From JAUMBM01 sp964441755 (lineage in GTDB: Bacteria; Bacteroidota; Bacteroidia; Chitinophagales; Saprospiraceae): 64,000 bases of DNA. A program made the position numbers and the translations under genes. How positions within the stretch are numbered: the stretch's first letter is position 1; every line of letters begins with the position of its first letter. Positions 1 to 9,410 of the stretch are shown piece after piece. The notes beneath the pieces were generated by a model. That model was not told the DNA's origin and searched no databases. It saw only the letters and a program-made list of their open reading frames with translations. Location: positions 24,504-88,503 of the forward strand of contig CAYTVG010000016.1 of assembly GCA_964441755.1 (NCBI GenBank), given 5' to 3'.

Positions 1-1656
1 CATGCCCGCATACTGCCAGCCCAGGCCAAAAGGCGGCAACCCGGGTGGATAGTCGGGCGGCACGATCCATTGCCAGCTCAGCGAGCGTTGCTCGCCGGCA
101 GCCAACGGCCCCGGGCTGTAGGACAGTGGCCAGTAGTGCCACTGCTCAAGCCCGCTGCTGGCCAGCAGGGCCAGCTGTGCGGGTAAGCCGCCGGCGGCGG
201 GATCTACCGCGAAGGGGTATTGGTTGTGTATGGAAAAATACAGGCGTACAGTATCACCCGGCTGTGGCAGCCGGGGCTCGTAATGCGTCAGCTTTACCGC
301 CACCCTGGTAAGCACCTGAAAACTATCGGCCCGCAGCAGCTGCTTAAAAAGCCTGCCCGTCTGCAGTGTATCGCAAGGCGCCGGGCAGGGCCAGCCGCGC
401 TGCCCAACTACTATGACGGTACGGTTGTGCAAAGCTTTTTCACCCTCCCAAAGATCATACTGGCTGGGCCGGTACAGTACATTGGTCATGTTCCAGGCAT
501 CTTTGCCCGTATAAAAGCGATAAAGCGAAGCGTCGCGGTAAGAATTTTCAAACAGCAGCGGGACCTTCCCGGCATAAGCCGACAGGGCCGCAATCCAGTC
601 TTCGTTTTTCATCTGCCGCAGCGGCGCTTTTCCCGGAATGGCCAGCGCCAGTCGCAGCAGGACAAACAATAGCATAGACAGAACGAGCAGCCGCCCAAAC
701 CACGGGGAGCGTATACGGCCCGATTGCCAGGCCCGAAACGACAGCAACACCAGCGGAATGGACAGGATGGCCGTCCACTGCGGTTCTGCATGCCCCTTAA
801 GGGTACTCCACAGGAAGAAAAGCCAGAAACCCAGCGCAGTGACAAAAAATGCACGTGCCAGCGGCTCCTGCTGCCGGCTCCGCCAAAGCGCCGGCGCCCA
901 CCACGGAAGCAACAGCGGGTTGAACATGCTCAGCTGGTTGACCAGATAGTTGAGCGTGTGCTTGAGTTCGTACGGATCATCACGCCCAACAAGGTGGTAG
1001 CGGAAGGAAGGAAAATCATTGGCATACTGCCAATAGAGGTGAGGCATAAACAACAGCACACCACTCACTCCTGCCAGATAAAAGGCAGGCATACGCCACA
1101 GTTGCAGGTTGGAGAACACCGTAAACAGGATCACCAGCAGTCCGTGGTATTTGCTGTAGAGCAGCAGCGCCATGGAAGTACCCAGCAGCAGCGCCTGCCC
1201 AAGGCCGGGCCGCTGCAGGAAACGTGCATATACCCACCAAAAAAAAGCTGTAGCCAACAGCAACGGACCGTCGGGGGTAGCGATGAAGCCGTACAACTCC
1301 AGAAAAGGCATGGCAGCCACCAGCAAGGCCAGCAGGGCAGCCTGCCGACCAACGGGGCGGCCGGCCAGCTGCCACAGCAGCCACAGGCAGAGACCGGAGG
1401 CCATGACGCTGCCGAAGCGCAGCCCCAGTGTCGCCGGCAAAACCGATACGCCCAGCTTTATAAGCAGTGCAATAGCAGGCGGATGATCGTAATATCCCCA
1501 CTGCAGACGGCCGGCATAAAACCAGTAGTAAGCCTCATCCGGGTCAAGGGGCGTAAACGCCGCCTGCAGCAGGTTGACCAGCATAAAAATCAGGCCGGCG
1601 AGCAGGGGTAGGCGATAGCCTTCCTCCCACCACGAACGGTTGGCAACTGGCTGCAT
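1..1656 (-). CDS. GT39/PMT_2-type membrane glycosyltransferase (partial)
   Basis: Integral-membrane GT-C glycosyltransferase of the ArnT/PMT_2 type, expected to move a sugar from a polyprenyl-phosphate donor to an acceptor on the periplasmic face. I read 552 codons without a stop from the ATG at 1656 to the window edge, so the C-terminus is missing. Residues 37-45 (LDPDEAYYW) and 56-60 (YDHPP) are the family's first periplasmic loop with its acidic catalytic residues. Many hydrophobic segments follow to about residue 340, then a soluble part. Its start overlaps the stop of the upstream lipoprotein gene (TAATG), so the two are probably cotranscribed. The acceptor and sugar cannot be told. The family is confident. 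Confidence 0.85.
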   Translation of the reverse strand, partial: MQPVANRSWWEEGYRLPLLAGLIFMLVNLLQAAFTPLDPDEAYYWFYAGRLQWGYYDHPPAIALLIKLGVSVLPATLGLRFGSVMASGLCLWLLWQLAGRPVGRQAALLALLVAAMPFLELYGFIATPDGPLLLATAFFWWVYARFLQRPGLGQALLLGTSMALLLYSKYHGLLVILFTVFSNLQLWRMPAFYLAGVSGVLLFMPHLYWQYANDFPSFRYHLVGRDDPYELKHTLNYLVNQLSMFNPLLLPWWAPALWRSRQQEPLARAFFVTALGFWLFFLWSTLKGHAEPQWTAILSIPLVLLSFRAWQSGRIRSPWFGRLLVLSMLLFVLLRLALAIPGKAPLRQMKNEDWIAALSAYAGKVPLLFENSYRDASLYRFYTGKDAWNMTNVLYRPSQYDLWEGEKALHNRTVIVVGQRGWPCPAPCDTLQTGRLFKQLLRADSFQVLTRVAVKLTHYEPRLPQPGDTVRLYFSIHNQYPFAVDPAAGGLPAQLALLASSGLEQWHYWPLSYSPGPLAAGEQRSLSWQWIVPPDYPPGLPPFGLGWQYAGM

Positions 1657-2165
1657 TAGCGCTCGCGACAGATAATCTGTCCCTTATCGCTGATCAGCAC
1701 CAATCCGCCCTGGGTCATGCGGTAGGTCGTAGCATGCTCCAGAATATCGAACATACGGCGGTCAAACTTAAAGCTTGCTACCGGACAGCCAGCATTGTCG
1801 GTCGTTGCAGCTGCTGCGATCGTCATAGCGCCCTCGTTATCCGGCGTATCATACGTTGCCGAAAAGCGGTTGCAAACCCCCAGCGCATTCAGCTTAGCCC
1901 CCAGAAAATCAATCTGCGGAATGCGAGCGCTGTCGGGCCGAAAGCTCATACCTTCAAAATCGAGCTTGATAACCTCCCAGCTTGTACGCTCCAGCTGAGA
2001 CGGGAAGTTGCGCTGCTCAGAGACAGCAGGGCTGCCCGTTGTGGTGTCGCTGCTCATCTCAGTGGCGGGCGCTGCCGCCTGCTTGTCCGCCTTTTTGTCT
2101 GATTGGCAAGAATATAGGCCTATGGCCAGGGCTGTTGCAGCCAATACAATGGTGCTGATGCGCAT
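1656..2165 (-). CDS. META-domain (HslJ-like) lipoprotein
   Basis: Small lipoprotein of 169 residues. The start chosen is the ATG at 2165 because it puts an ideal signal peptide and lipobox (GLYSC, lipid-bearing Cys20) at the N-terminus; an in-frame start 57 bases upstream would bury it. After an Ala/Thr/Ser linker, residues about 60-168 match the META domain known from HslJ: a TSWEV opening, an NRFSATY core and paired cysteines. The role of META proteins is poorly known; they are linked to envelope stress and motility in other bacteria. It is the first gene of a pair with the glycosyltransferase that follows. Confidence 0.75.
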   Translation of the reverse strand: MRISTIVLAATALAIGLYSCQSDKKADKQAAAPATEMSSDTTTGSPAVSEQRNFPSQLERTSWEVIKLDFEGMSFRPDSARIPQIDFLGAKLNALGVCNRFSATYDTPDNEGAMTIAAAATTDNAGCPVASFKFDRRMFDILEHATTYRMTQGGLVLISDKGQIICRER

Positions 2166-2302
2166 AATTATTTTTTTTTCAGGCCACAAAATTACAAAAG
2201 CTTGGCGGATTCTTGCGCCCACAATTGTATTTTGCCTGTAGGTTCACCCTTTGGGGGTTTTCAAAAAATCCTTACAGCCGCATGCAGGCTGTCATTTATC
2301 TG

Positions 2303-2977
2303 CTAGCGCAGAAGATCGCGTAAGTTATTGACGCCCCTCTTTTTGAGTTGCGCCAACAATTTAAACAGCAATAGAGCGGTGATGTAGGCATCGCCGGCTG
2401 CCGTATGTCGGTCGCTCAACAGGATGCCATAGCGAGATGCCAGCTGGTCGAGCTGAAAAAACCCGGGTGGCAAAAAATCCGTGTGTGCGTTGGCGCGACG
2501 CGCCAGATCCATCGTATCGATGCGCCGGTTTTTGAGACTACCGGCTCCGGCCCGCCGAAGAGCCCCGTCGATCATTGCAATATCAAAAGCCAGATGATGG
2601 CCAACCAACACAGCATTGCCGCAAAAAGCTGTAAAAGCAGCTACAGCCTCCGCTTCGCGCTGAGCCATGCTGAGCTGCCCCGGCAGAATGCCATGCACTG
2701 TGATGGCCTCAGGGTTGTGAGGTACCTGCTCATGTTGTTGTACATATATGTCGAGAACCTCCCCTACCCGCAGCGTATTAGCACTGCAGGCGACAGCACC
2801 AATAGAGAGCAGGCGATCCCTGGCCGGATTGAGTCCTGTCGTCTCTGTATCAAAGACCACAAAACGCAGTTGCTCGATCGGCGTATTGGCCTCCCAGCCA
2901 ACTTTGACGGTTGACAGGTAGTGCTGGTAGAAGTCCGGGTAGTTGGCAGCAGGCTGCCAGGGCCATCGAAATAGCAT
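2303..2977 (-). CDS. DEDDh 3'-5' exonuclease (DnaQ/PolC epsilon-like)
   Basis: Exonuclease of the DNA polymerase III epsilon superfamily, 224 residues. All DEDDh positions are visible: Asp43 and Glu45 in FDTETTG, Asp132 in HHLAFD, and His191/Asp196 in HTAAGDA. An N-terminal extension of about 35 residues precedes the domain. In many bacteria a gene of this kind lies beside a cNMP/CBS/DUF294 protein and an acetate-type symporter, and that neighbourhood is repeated here: the DUF294 gene ends 97 bases upstream. Its link to transport is unexplained in the families I know; a role in nucleotide or RNA turnover tied to the signalling protein is a guess. Confidence 0.85.
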   Translation of the reverse strand: MLFRWPWQPAANYPDFYQHYLSTVKVGWEANTPIEQLRFVVFDTETTGLNPARDRLLSIGAVACSANTLRVGEVLDIYVQQHEQVPHNPEAITVHGILPGQLSMAQREAEAVAAFTAFCGNAVLVGHHLAFDIAMIDGALRRAGAGSLKNRRIDTMDLARRANAHTDFLPPGFFQLDQLASRYGILLSDRHTAAGDAYITALLLFKLLAQLKKRGVNNLRDLLR

Positions 2978-3074
2978 ATTCCGGGGGTTTATTTGACAAT
3001 AACAGGACTTTGCCGGTTGTACAGTAACAGAAAGCCCTATGGTATAAAGCTGCTGCAGTGCAGTCAGCCGGCGA

Positions 3075-5009
3075 TCAGCCGAAATAAGCCAGCTGAAAGC
3101 GCAGACTCAGCAACTGCTGCAAGTCCTTCACCGGCCGAAAAGCGTTGCGAAGCAAAATGCGTTCCATCTTGCTAAGCTCCGAAGGCTTGAAAAAACGGCC
3201 GCTGTTATTGTGTTTTAGCCCCTGCAATGCCCGCAGACGGATGAGAATCTCGTAGGCATCAGCAGCCTCCTGAAATAACTCACTATTATTGGGTTCCAGC
3301 GTAGCCAGCTTTTCGTAACGCTTAAAAGTATTGTTGATTCCGCCAACGCGATGGTGGAGTACCAGCACACGGGCAGCATCGGCCAAAGGCATCATAGCCC
3401 GTGCCTTAATATCAAATTCGTCCTTGTGTTCGCCGCTGCCTTCGACCAGGATATTGCGAAAAAAGGTAAGTGGCGGCGGGCTATGCACGGCATCCTTGGC
3501 CAGAAACGAGAGGAAGAGCGACTGGCTGTCGAGGATGGCAAAAATGTGCGCTGTGAGTGCCTCACTGAGTTTTTCGTCCCCGTAGACAGGCCGGTAGTCA
3601 AAAAAGATGGTGCTGTTCAGTACCGACTCCGGTGTAGGCATCAGCATCCATTGACTAAACTGCTGCTTCCATTCGCTGAGCGGCAGGCACCATTTTTCGT
3701 TACGGGCCATCATTTCTGCCGGACAGAAGACAAAGCCCACCGCGTTCAGCTTTTCGTTGACTTTGGCTGCCAGCGACAAGAACCACTGTTTGGCCGCCGG
3801 CAGCGCTGCTGCCGGCACGTCTTCAAAAACCAATGCATTGTCCTGGTCAGTGCGCAGCAACTGCTCCCCACGGCCTTCGCTACCGAGCGACAACCAACAG
3901 AAGCCGGCAGGCGCATCACCCTCCATCTCATCGAGTGACAATCGGATGCACTGTTGTATGATCTCGTCATTGACCTCCGACATGATTGAAGCAATGTAAG
4001 CAATGGCCACCTCCTGCTCCAGGTATTTCCGCAGCAGCGCCTCCGCTCTGCCGCGGAGGTCGTTCATGATACCTGTCTCCCGGGAGCGCCTGATCTCGCG
4101 TATGATTACGGCAGGGTTATTGCCCTGCAGCACCAACAAATCGTGTTCAGAGATTACCCCCATCACAGCCGACTGGTCGCTGCCATCCTCAGTAACACAC
4201 AGGTGATGAATCCGGCGTTTGACCATGGCGATCTGCACATCGGCCACCGTCACCTCTCGACCCACCGTCACTACCGGGCTGGACATGATCTGCTTCACCG
4301 GAGCGGTCAGCGGCACTTTGCCCGTTGCAACCTTTTTGCGCAGATCTTTATCGGTGACAATGCCCAGCGGGAAATCCTCGGAAGAAACAATAATAATCGA
4401 CCCCACTTCTTTGTCGGCCATGATGGCTGCAGCTTCCTGTACGGGCAGCTCGGGTGTACAGGTAACCGGCTTCTTGGAGCGGTCGACCGACTGAAGCTCC
4501 AGCAGCTGAAAATCCTCTGCAGCACTGCTGCCATCCGGTGCTGCCTGCAGCTTGCCCCGCAGGCGGGGCTCTGTGCGGCGGCGCAGGCCCGCAGCCATAT
4601 TGCTGGCCAGGTAAAAGGTAGCCTGCGGATGCGCAAAGAGCCACTGCTTGATGCTGTCAATATCGATGGCGTACAAGAGCGATTCCTCGGCCACGCGCGC
4701 TGTCAGCGCGTAGGCATCCTCGGCCAATAACGGCCGCAGGCCAAAAACATCCCCTTCCTCACACTGATCCACCAGCGCTTCAGCACCATTTTCATCCTGA
4801 TGAAATAAATTTACCGCCCCTTCCCGCACCATAAAAATGAACTTACCGGGCATGTCACCTGTTCGGAAGATGATTTCATCAGCTTGTCGGTACTGAACCA
4901 CCACCTGATCGGCAATCGATAGCAATTGCTGTGAATCAAGCAGATTGAAAGGCGGATACTCTTTTAGGAAATCATATATCCGTCGAGCAATGGTATTCGT
5001 CATACTCAT
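3075..5009 (-). CDS. cNMP-binding / CBS pair / DUF294 nucleotidyltransferase-like signalling protein
   Basis: Cytosolic signalling protein of 644 residues. Order of parts: a Crp-type cyclic-nucleotide-binding domain (about 15-130, with an RTGDMPGKFIFMVREG core), two CBS domains (about 180-300, each ending in a GIVTDKDL or GVISEHDL type motif), then DUF294 (about 330-470) with GSEGR...TDQDN, the metal-binding signature of GlnD-like nucleotidyltransferases, and a helical DUF294_C tail. Such proteins are encoded beside acetate permeases of the VC_2705 type, which fits the symporter at 7.6-9.4 kb. It diverges from the ArsR-like gene across an 88-base gap. Ligand and target are unknown. Confidence 0.85.
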   Translation of the reverse strand: MSMTNTIARRIYDFLKEYPPFNLLDSQQLLSIADQVVVQYRQADEIIFRTGDMPGKFIFMVREGAVNLFHQDENGAEALVDQCEEGDVFGLRPLLAEDAYALTARVAEESLLYAIDIDSIKQWLFAHPQATFYLASNMAAGLRRRTEPRLRGKLQAAPDGSSAAEDFQLLELQSVDRSKKPVTCTPELPVQEAAAIMADKEVGSIIIVSSEDFPLGIVTDKDLRKKVATGKVPLTAPVKQIMSSPVVTVGREVTVADVQIAMVKRRIHHLCVTEDGSDQSAVMGVISEHDLLVLQGNNPAVIIREIRRSRETGIMNDLRGRAEALLRKYLEQEVAIAYIASIMSEVNDEIIQQCIRLSLDEMEGDAPAGFCWLSLGSEGRGEQLLRTDQDNALVFEDVPAAALPAAKQWFLSLAAKVNEKLNAVGFVFCPAEMMARNEKWCLPLSEWKQQFSQWMLMPTPESVLNSTIFFDYRPVYGDEKLSEALTAHIFAILDSQSLFLSFLAKDAVHSPPPLTFFRNILVEGSGEHKDEFDIKARAMMPLADAARVLVLHHRVGGINNTFKRYEKLATLEPNNSELFQEAADAYEILIRLRALQGLKHNNSGRFFKPSELSKMERILLRNAFRPVKDLQQLLSLRFQLAYFG

Positions 5010-5060
5010 TTTTTTTCAGTACTATGAACCTTTTACAGGGATTCATTCGTTGTAAGCAAG

Positions 5061-5080
5061 TATATTCATATATATTTATG
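5061..5080. promoter_or_regulatory. AT-rich candidate operator between divergent genes
   Basis: A TATA-rich stretch with partial dyad symmetry (TATATTCATATATATTTA) between the DUF294 gene and the ArsR-like gene. ArsR/SmtB proteins typically bind imperfect AT-rich 12-2-12 palindromes, and similar runs occur before the porin. Proposed from pattern only. Confidence 0.25.
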
Positions 5081-5097
5081 GCAATACGAAGGACATT

Positions 5098-5388
5098 ATG
5101 AAAACGCACTTCAATACCGATTTTTTAGAGGAGTCTACGGAGACCCTTCGGGCGATAGCCCATCCGATACGCATTGCCATCATCGATCTGCTGTTCAACA
5201 ATGGCAAAATGTCTGTAACAGAAGTTTACCAGCACCTCAAAATTGAGCAGGCAATCGCTTCCCATCACCTGCGCATACTAAAAAGCCGCAATATCGTTGA
5301 CCTCGACCGCGACGGTAAGAACTCTCTCTATTACCTTACCAGTCAGGACTACTACGATATCTTGAAGACACTCACCAAGGTTATCTGA
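5098..5388 (+). CDS. ArsR-family winged-helix regulator without cysteines
   Basis: Transcription regulator of 96 residues with the ArsR/SmtB winged-helix fold: IAHPIRIAIIDLL (first helices), VTEVYQHLKIEQAIASHHLRILK (HTH, with the family's S-x-x-S-x-H-L-x-x-L pattern) and a wing ending in LYYLT. It contains no cysteine, so it is not a classic thiol-based metal sensor. Lying between the DUF294 gene and the porin-symporter operon, it probably controls one or both; AT-rich dyads occur before its own gene and before the porin. The signal it senses cannot be read from the sequence. Confidence 0.85.
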   Translation: MKTHFNTDFLEESTETLRAIAHPIRIAIIDLLFNNGKMSVTEVYQHLKIEQAIASHHLRILKSRNIVDLDRDGKNSLYYLTSQDYYDILKTLTKVI

Positions 5389-5438
5389 CCTCATTCTCTT
5401 ATTTTTTCGGACAGATCTGTCATAAGTCAGGCTTTCTC

Positions 5439-5501
5439 CAACTGCAGCTCAGCGGCCGATGCCGCTGAGCTGCAGTTGCGTTTAGGAGCTGTTGGTTTTT
5501 T
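5439..5501 (+). terminator. 18-bp perfect hairpin after the ArsR gene
   Basis: Perfect inverted repeat: arm 5439-5456, loop CGAT (5457-5460), arm 5461-5478, followed after 15 bases by a T-rich run ending near 5501. It lies 50 bases past the ArsR stop and probably ends that transcript. Confidence 0.75.
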
Positions 5502-5642
5502 TAAAAAGCCTTAAAGGCTCCCTGAGCAGCATTTGCGCGCCCGCCTGCGGCGGAAAGATGCACCAAAGCGGCAGTCATCATTTTGTCGGAAAGACTGACA
5601 GAAGCGTGTACAATGTAGTGGAGAGGAACAATTGCCAAGACG

Positions 5643-5818
5643 ATACAAATATATAAACATATAGATAAGAATTGGCAGTTTCATGATTTTTTTAATTGCC
5701 AAAAAGAAGCATACAGTTCATTTTTCCCGCGATTATAGCCTATTTCGCTACAAAATTTTGGAGAGGGCAAAAAAATCCGGCCGAATATTTTTTTATATAT
5801 AGATATGTATATACATTA
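5643..5818. promoter_or_regulatory. AT-rich upstream region of the porin operon
   Basis: The 479 bases between the ArsR gene and the porin hold no gene. Besides the hairpin at 5439-5478 there are two AT-rich runs sharing ATATAGATA: one at 5643-5668 and one at 5793-5818 (TATATATAGATATGTATATA). The second lies about 50 bases before the porin ATG, where an operator or promoter would be expected. No clean TAnnTTTG box was found. Confidence 0.3.
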
Positions 5819-5867
5819 GCGGAATGATTTTGATAACTTCATCACCATTTATCTAAACAAATGTGCT

Positions 5868-7271
5868 ATGATCAGCAGAACCATGATTAGCAGTGCACTG
5901 CTTGCGTTGTGTTTATTGACCGTGTCAAATTTGTCGGCTCAGGAAAAGCCAGCCGTCGACCATTCTTACAAGCCCCTTACCCTAAAACTAAATGAAGATG
6001 GATCGAAGTACGTTCGGTTCATCATTTGGCATCAATTCTGGGCCACCCATACGCAGAACAACCCGGGTACAGTTGATGTAAACGGGCTGGGTATTAACTC
6101 CAGCACCGACATAGCACTGCGCCGCTCGCGCATGCTCGCGTATGCACAGGTTTCGCCACGTTTTTTGATACTGACTCACTTTGGTATCAACAACCAGTCG
6201 TTCATCAATGGTGCAACGGCACCCAATGGTACCAACGCAACCACCCAACCCGGCAACCAGGGTAAAAAACCACAACTGTTTTTTCACGATGCATGGACAG
6301 AGTATGAGCTGTATAAGGACAAGCTTTATGTAGGCATGGGGCTTCATTATTGGAATGGCGTATCACGTCTTTCCAGCCAGAGTACCTTGAATTTCATGAC
6401 CATGGATGCCCCTATCTTCAATTGGTACAACATTGAAGCTACGGATCAGTTTGCCCGCCAGTTCGGCTTTTATGCCAAAGGGCAGATAGGCAAGCTTGAT
6501 TATCGCTTACACATCAACAAGCCTTTTGTCAATGGTCCTGTGGCGACCAAGACCAACATGACGGGCAATGCTGTCAATATAGCAACAGAAACCTGGGCGC
6601 CCGGTGGTTATGTCAACTATATGTTCTGGGACAAAGAAAGCAATAAGCTTCCTTTCTTTGTGGGTTCCTACCTGGGTGCTAAAAAAGTATTCAATATTGG
6701 CGCGGGTTTTTACTCGCAGGCAGAAGTAACGGGCAGTCGGACCATCAGTGGTACGGACACCCTGCTCAACCGTCACAACCAATTCTGTCTGGGGGTAGAC
6801 GCATTCCTGGATATGCCGGTGGGTGCCGATAAAAAGAAAGTACTGAGTGCGTATGCAGTTTTCTACAACTACGATTTTGGTCCCGGCTATCTGCGCAACA
6901 TAGGCATACTCAACCAGCATCCTGCAGCTACGGATGCTACTGTTCTCAATCGCAGTACGCTTGGCGGCGGCAATGTACAGCCGACAATAGGCACGGGTCA
7001 AATTTTATATACACAACTTGGCTATGGCCTTCCCAAGATGGCCAATGGCATGCAGTTGATGCCTTACGCTACTTTAACCTATAAGAACTTTGAGCGTTTG
7101 CCCGAACCTTCAACCCAATGGGGCTTGGGGCTCAACTACTTCATCACAGGTCACAACGCCAAATTTACGCTGGAATACCAAACCCGGCCCGTATATGCGA
7201 CGGAAGGCGGCCAGGTCATACGCAACGGCAGCAAAGGACAATTCATCCTGCAGTCACACATTTTCTTATAG
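5868..7271 (+). CDS. Outer-membrane porin of a carboxylate-uptake operon
   Basis: Exported protein of 467 residues with a signal peptide (hydrophobic stretch then LSAQ, cleavage near residue 25) and the alternating aromatic/polar pattern of an outer-membrane beta-barrel. Features such as an N-terminal strand reading VRFIIWHQFWATH, repeated short extracellular loops, and a C-terminus ending in a hydrophobic strand (FILQSHIFL) support a porin. It starts the operon: 60 bases to the DUF4212 gene, then the symporter. I infer that it lets the symporter's substrate cross the outer membrane. Sequence alone does not name the porin family or substrate. Confidence 0.7.
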   Translation: MISRTMISSALLALCLLTVSNLSAQEKPAVDHSYKPLTLKLNEDGSKYVRFIIWHQFWATHTQNNPGTVDVNGLGINSSTDIALRRSRMLAYAQVSPRFLILTHFGINNQSFINGATAPNGTNATTQPGNQGKKPQLFFHDAWTEYELYKDKLYVGMGLHYWNGVSRLSSQSTLNFMTMDAPIFNWYNIEATDQFARQFGFYAKGQIGKLDYRLHINKPFVNGPVATKTNMTGNAVNIATETWAPGGYVNYMFWDKESNKLPFFVGSYLGAKKVFNIGAGFYSQAEVTGSRTISGTDTLLNRHNQFCLGVDAFLDMPVGADKKKVLSAYAVFYNYDFGPGYLRNIGILNQHPAATDATVLNRSTLGGGNVQPTIGTGQILYTQLGYGLPKMANGMQLMPYATLTYKNFERLPEPSTQWGLGLNYFITGHNAKFTLEYQTRPVYATEGGQVIRNGSKGQFILQSHIFL

Positions 7272-7331
7272 GCCCGCCAAACGGCGGTACGCACTATACA
7301 ATCATCATTACTAACCATAAAAACAATTATC

Positions 7332-7589
7332 ATGTCAGAAAAAAAGGATCTCCAACAATACTGGCGGGAGAACATCCGCTACGTAGGCATTCTGCTAGTC
7401 ATTTGGTTTGTCGCATCCTATGGATTCGGTATTTTTTTCAAAGATGCACTCAACAATGTGCGCATAGGAGGCGCCAAACTAGGCTTTTGGTTTGCGCAAC
7501 AGGGTTCGATCTATGTATTCGTAGTGTTGATTTTCGTCTATGCCCGGCTCATGGGTAAGCTTGATGAAAAATACGACGTAAACGAGTAA
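7332..7589 (+). CDS. DUF4212 small subunit of sodium:solute symporter
   Basis: Membrane protein of 85 residues matching DUF4212, annotated as the small subunit paired with VC_2705-type sodium:solute symporters. The family marks are visible: an N-terminal YWRENIRY, two membrane segments (about 20-38 and 55-75), a G-F-W-F-A-Q-Q-G turn between them, and a short charged C-terminus (MGKLDEKYDV). The partner symporter starts 62 bases downstream, the arrangement seen with this family elsewhere. Confidence 0.92.
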   Translation: MSEKKDLQQYWRENIRYVGILLVIWFVASYGFGIFFKDALNNVRIGGAKLGFWFAQQGSIYVFVVLIFVYARLMGKLDEKYDVNE

Positions 7590-7651
7590 ACATCTTGGCG
7601 AGCATTTTCACTACAATCAACTGATTGACAAACAAAAAAAAACAAATCAAC

Positions 7652-9364
7652 ATGGATGTTCAAACTTGGACACTGATTATAGTAGGAGTCACCTTTGCCT
7701 TGTACATAGGCATAGCTATATGGTCGCGTGCGGGCTCCACTGCCGAATTTTATGTAGCAGGCGGAGGCGTTCCTCCCATCCTCAATGGTATGGCAACAGC
7801 AGCCGACTGGATGTCAGCAGCTTCATTCATTTCGATGGCGGGTCTGATCAGTTTCATGGGCTATGACGGTGCTGTATACCTTATGGGATGGACCGGGGGC
7901 TACGTGCTGTTGGCATTACTGCTGGCGCCCTATCTTCGAAAATTCGGGAAATTTACTGTCCCGGACTTCATAGGCGACCGCTACTACTCAAACACAGCCC
8001 GCACGGTAGCTGTCATTTGTGCGCTCATCGTTTCGTTTACCTATGTTGCAGGTCAGATGCGCGGTGTAGGGGTTGTTTTCAGCCGCTTTTTGGAAGTATC
8101 CATTGACATGGGCGTTTACATTGGTATGGCCATTGTATTCTTCTACGCAGTTCTCGGTGGCATGAAGGGTATCACTTACACCCAGGTAGCTCAGTTCTGC
8201 GTATTGATTTTTGCCTATATGGTGCCCGCCTTTTTCATTTCCATGGCCATCACAGGCAATTTCATCCCACAGTTGGGTCTTATCGGTGATGCAGCCGACA
8301 GCAATGGCCTGGCCATGCTCGACAAGCTTGACCAGCTGAACAAAGATTTGGGTTTCCCTGAGTACACTTCGGGTACAAAATCCATGGCGGATGTTTTTGC
8401 CATCACTTTTGCTCTCATGGTTGGTACGGCAGGTCTCCCGCACGTAATTGTTCGCTTCTTCACAGTTCCCCGCGTGAAGGATGCCCGCAGCTCTGCAGGC
8501 TGGGCATTGATTTTCATCGCCATCCTGTACACGACGGCGCCCGCCATCGCTGCTTTTGCCCGCATCAACCTCATCAATACGGTTAGTAATAAGGAGTACG
8601 CCTCTATGCCTGCCTGGTTTAAAAAGTGGGAAGCTACAAAGCTGATCGCTTTTGAAGATAAGAACCAGGACGGTATCATTCAGTATGTAGCTGATAAAGC
8701 AGTCAACGAACTGACGATTGACAACGACATCATCGTACTTGCCAACCCCGAGATTGCCAACCTGCCTGCGTGGGTCATTGCACTGGTAGCAGCGGGTGGT
8801 CTGGCAGCGGCGCTGTCTACGGCTGCGGGGCTGCTGTTGGTTATCTCTACGTCTATCTCCCGCGACCTGGTGAAGATGCAGCTAAAGCCCGATATCAGTG
8901 AGAAGGGCGAACTTATGTACGCACGCCTTGCAGCTGCTGTTGCTGTTGTCATCGCAGGCTACTTCGGCATCAACCCGCCGGGTTTTGTAGCGGCAGTAGT
9001 AGCCCTGGCCTTTGGTCTGGCAGCATCTTCCTTCTTCCCGGCCATCATCCTTGGCATCTTTGACAAGCGCATGAATATGCAGGGAGCTGTCACGGGTATG
9101 ATCGTAGGTATCAGCCTCATGACCTGGTATATGCTCAAGTACAAGTTTGGTATCTTCGATGGTGGAAAGGCTGCACTTGACGGTCTGAAGGCAGACTGGT
9201 GGTTTGGTATCTCGCCCGAAGGTTTTGGGACAGTAGCTATGTTTATCAACTTCATCATTTCCATGGTGGTTTCACGGCTTACACCGCCGCCACCTGATCA
9301 TGTACAAAAAATTGTCGAAGACATTCGTATTCCAAGAGGTGCAGGTGGTGCGCATGCACACTAG
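7652..9364 (+). CDS. Sodium:solute symporter, VC_2705 (acetate-type) subfamily
   Basis: Inner-membrane transporter of the SSS/SLC5 family, about 570 residues and 13 predicted membrane segments. I chose the ATG at 7652 (MDVQTWTLIIVG) over a TTG 27 bases upstream because the first membrane helix follows at once. FYVAGGGVPPILNGMATAADWMSA-type sequence near residues 30-50 is the family's sodium-binding core. A loop near residue 334 (DKNQDG) resembles an EF-hand and is usual in this subfamily. It is related to the acetate permease ActP, so acetate or another short carboxylate is the likely substrate. It is the last gene of the operon, followed by a terminator. Confidence 0.9.
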   Translation: MDVQTWTLIIVGVTFALYIGIAIWSRAGSTAEFYVAGGGVPPILNGMATAADWMSAASFISMAGLISFMGYDGAVYLMGWTGGYVLLALLLAPYLRKFGKFTVPDFIGDRYYSNTARTVAVICALIVSFTYVAGQMRGVGVVFSRFLEVSIDMGVYIGMAIVFFYAVLGGMKGITYTQVAQFCVLIFAYMVPAFFISMAITGNFIPQLGLIGDAADSNGLAMLDKLDQLNKDLGFPEYTSGTKSMADVFAITFALMVGTAGLPHVIVRFFTVPRVKDARSSAGWALIFIAILYTTAPAIAAFARINLINTVSNKEYASMPAWFKKWEATKLIAFEDKNQDGIIQYVADKAVNELTIDNDIIVLANPEIANLPAWVIALVAAGGLAAALSTAAGLLLVISTSISRDLVKMQLKPDISEKGELMYARLAAAVAVVIAGYFGINPPGFVAAVVALAFGLAASSFFPAIILGIFDKRMNMQGAVTGMIVGISLMTWYMLKYKFGIFDGGKAALDGLKADWWFGISPEGFGTVAMFINFIISMVVSRLTPPPPDHVQKIVEDIRIPRGAGGAHAH

Positions 9365-9410
9365 CACATGATATCGACGCCGGATTTGCGGTAGTTAGAC
9401 CGGCAACACA

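Noticed and set aside
724..1611. Long plus-strand open frame of 295 codons
   Set aside because: It is the antisense shadow of the membrane glycosyltransferase, rich in Gln/Arg/His without any fold or motif.
5098..5388. Metal-sensing ArsR
   Set aside because: The protein has no cysteine and no clear metal-binding His/Asp cluster.
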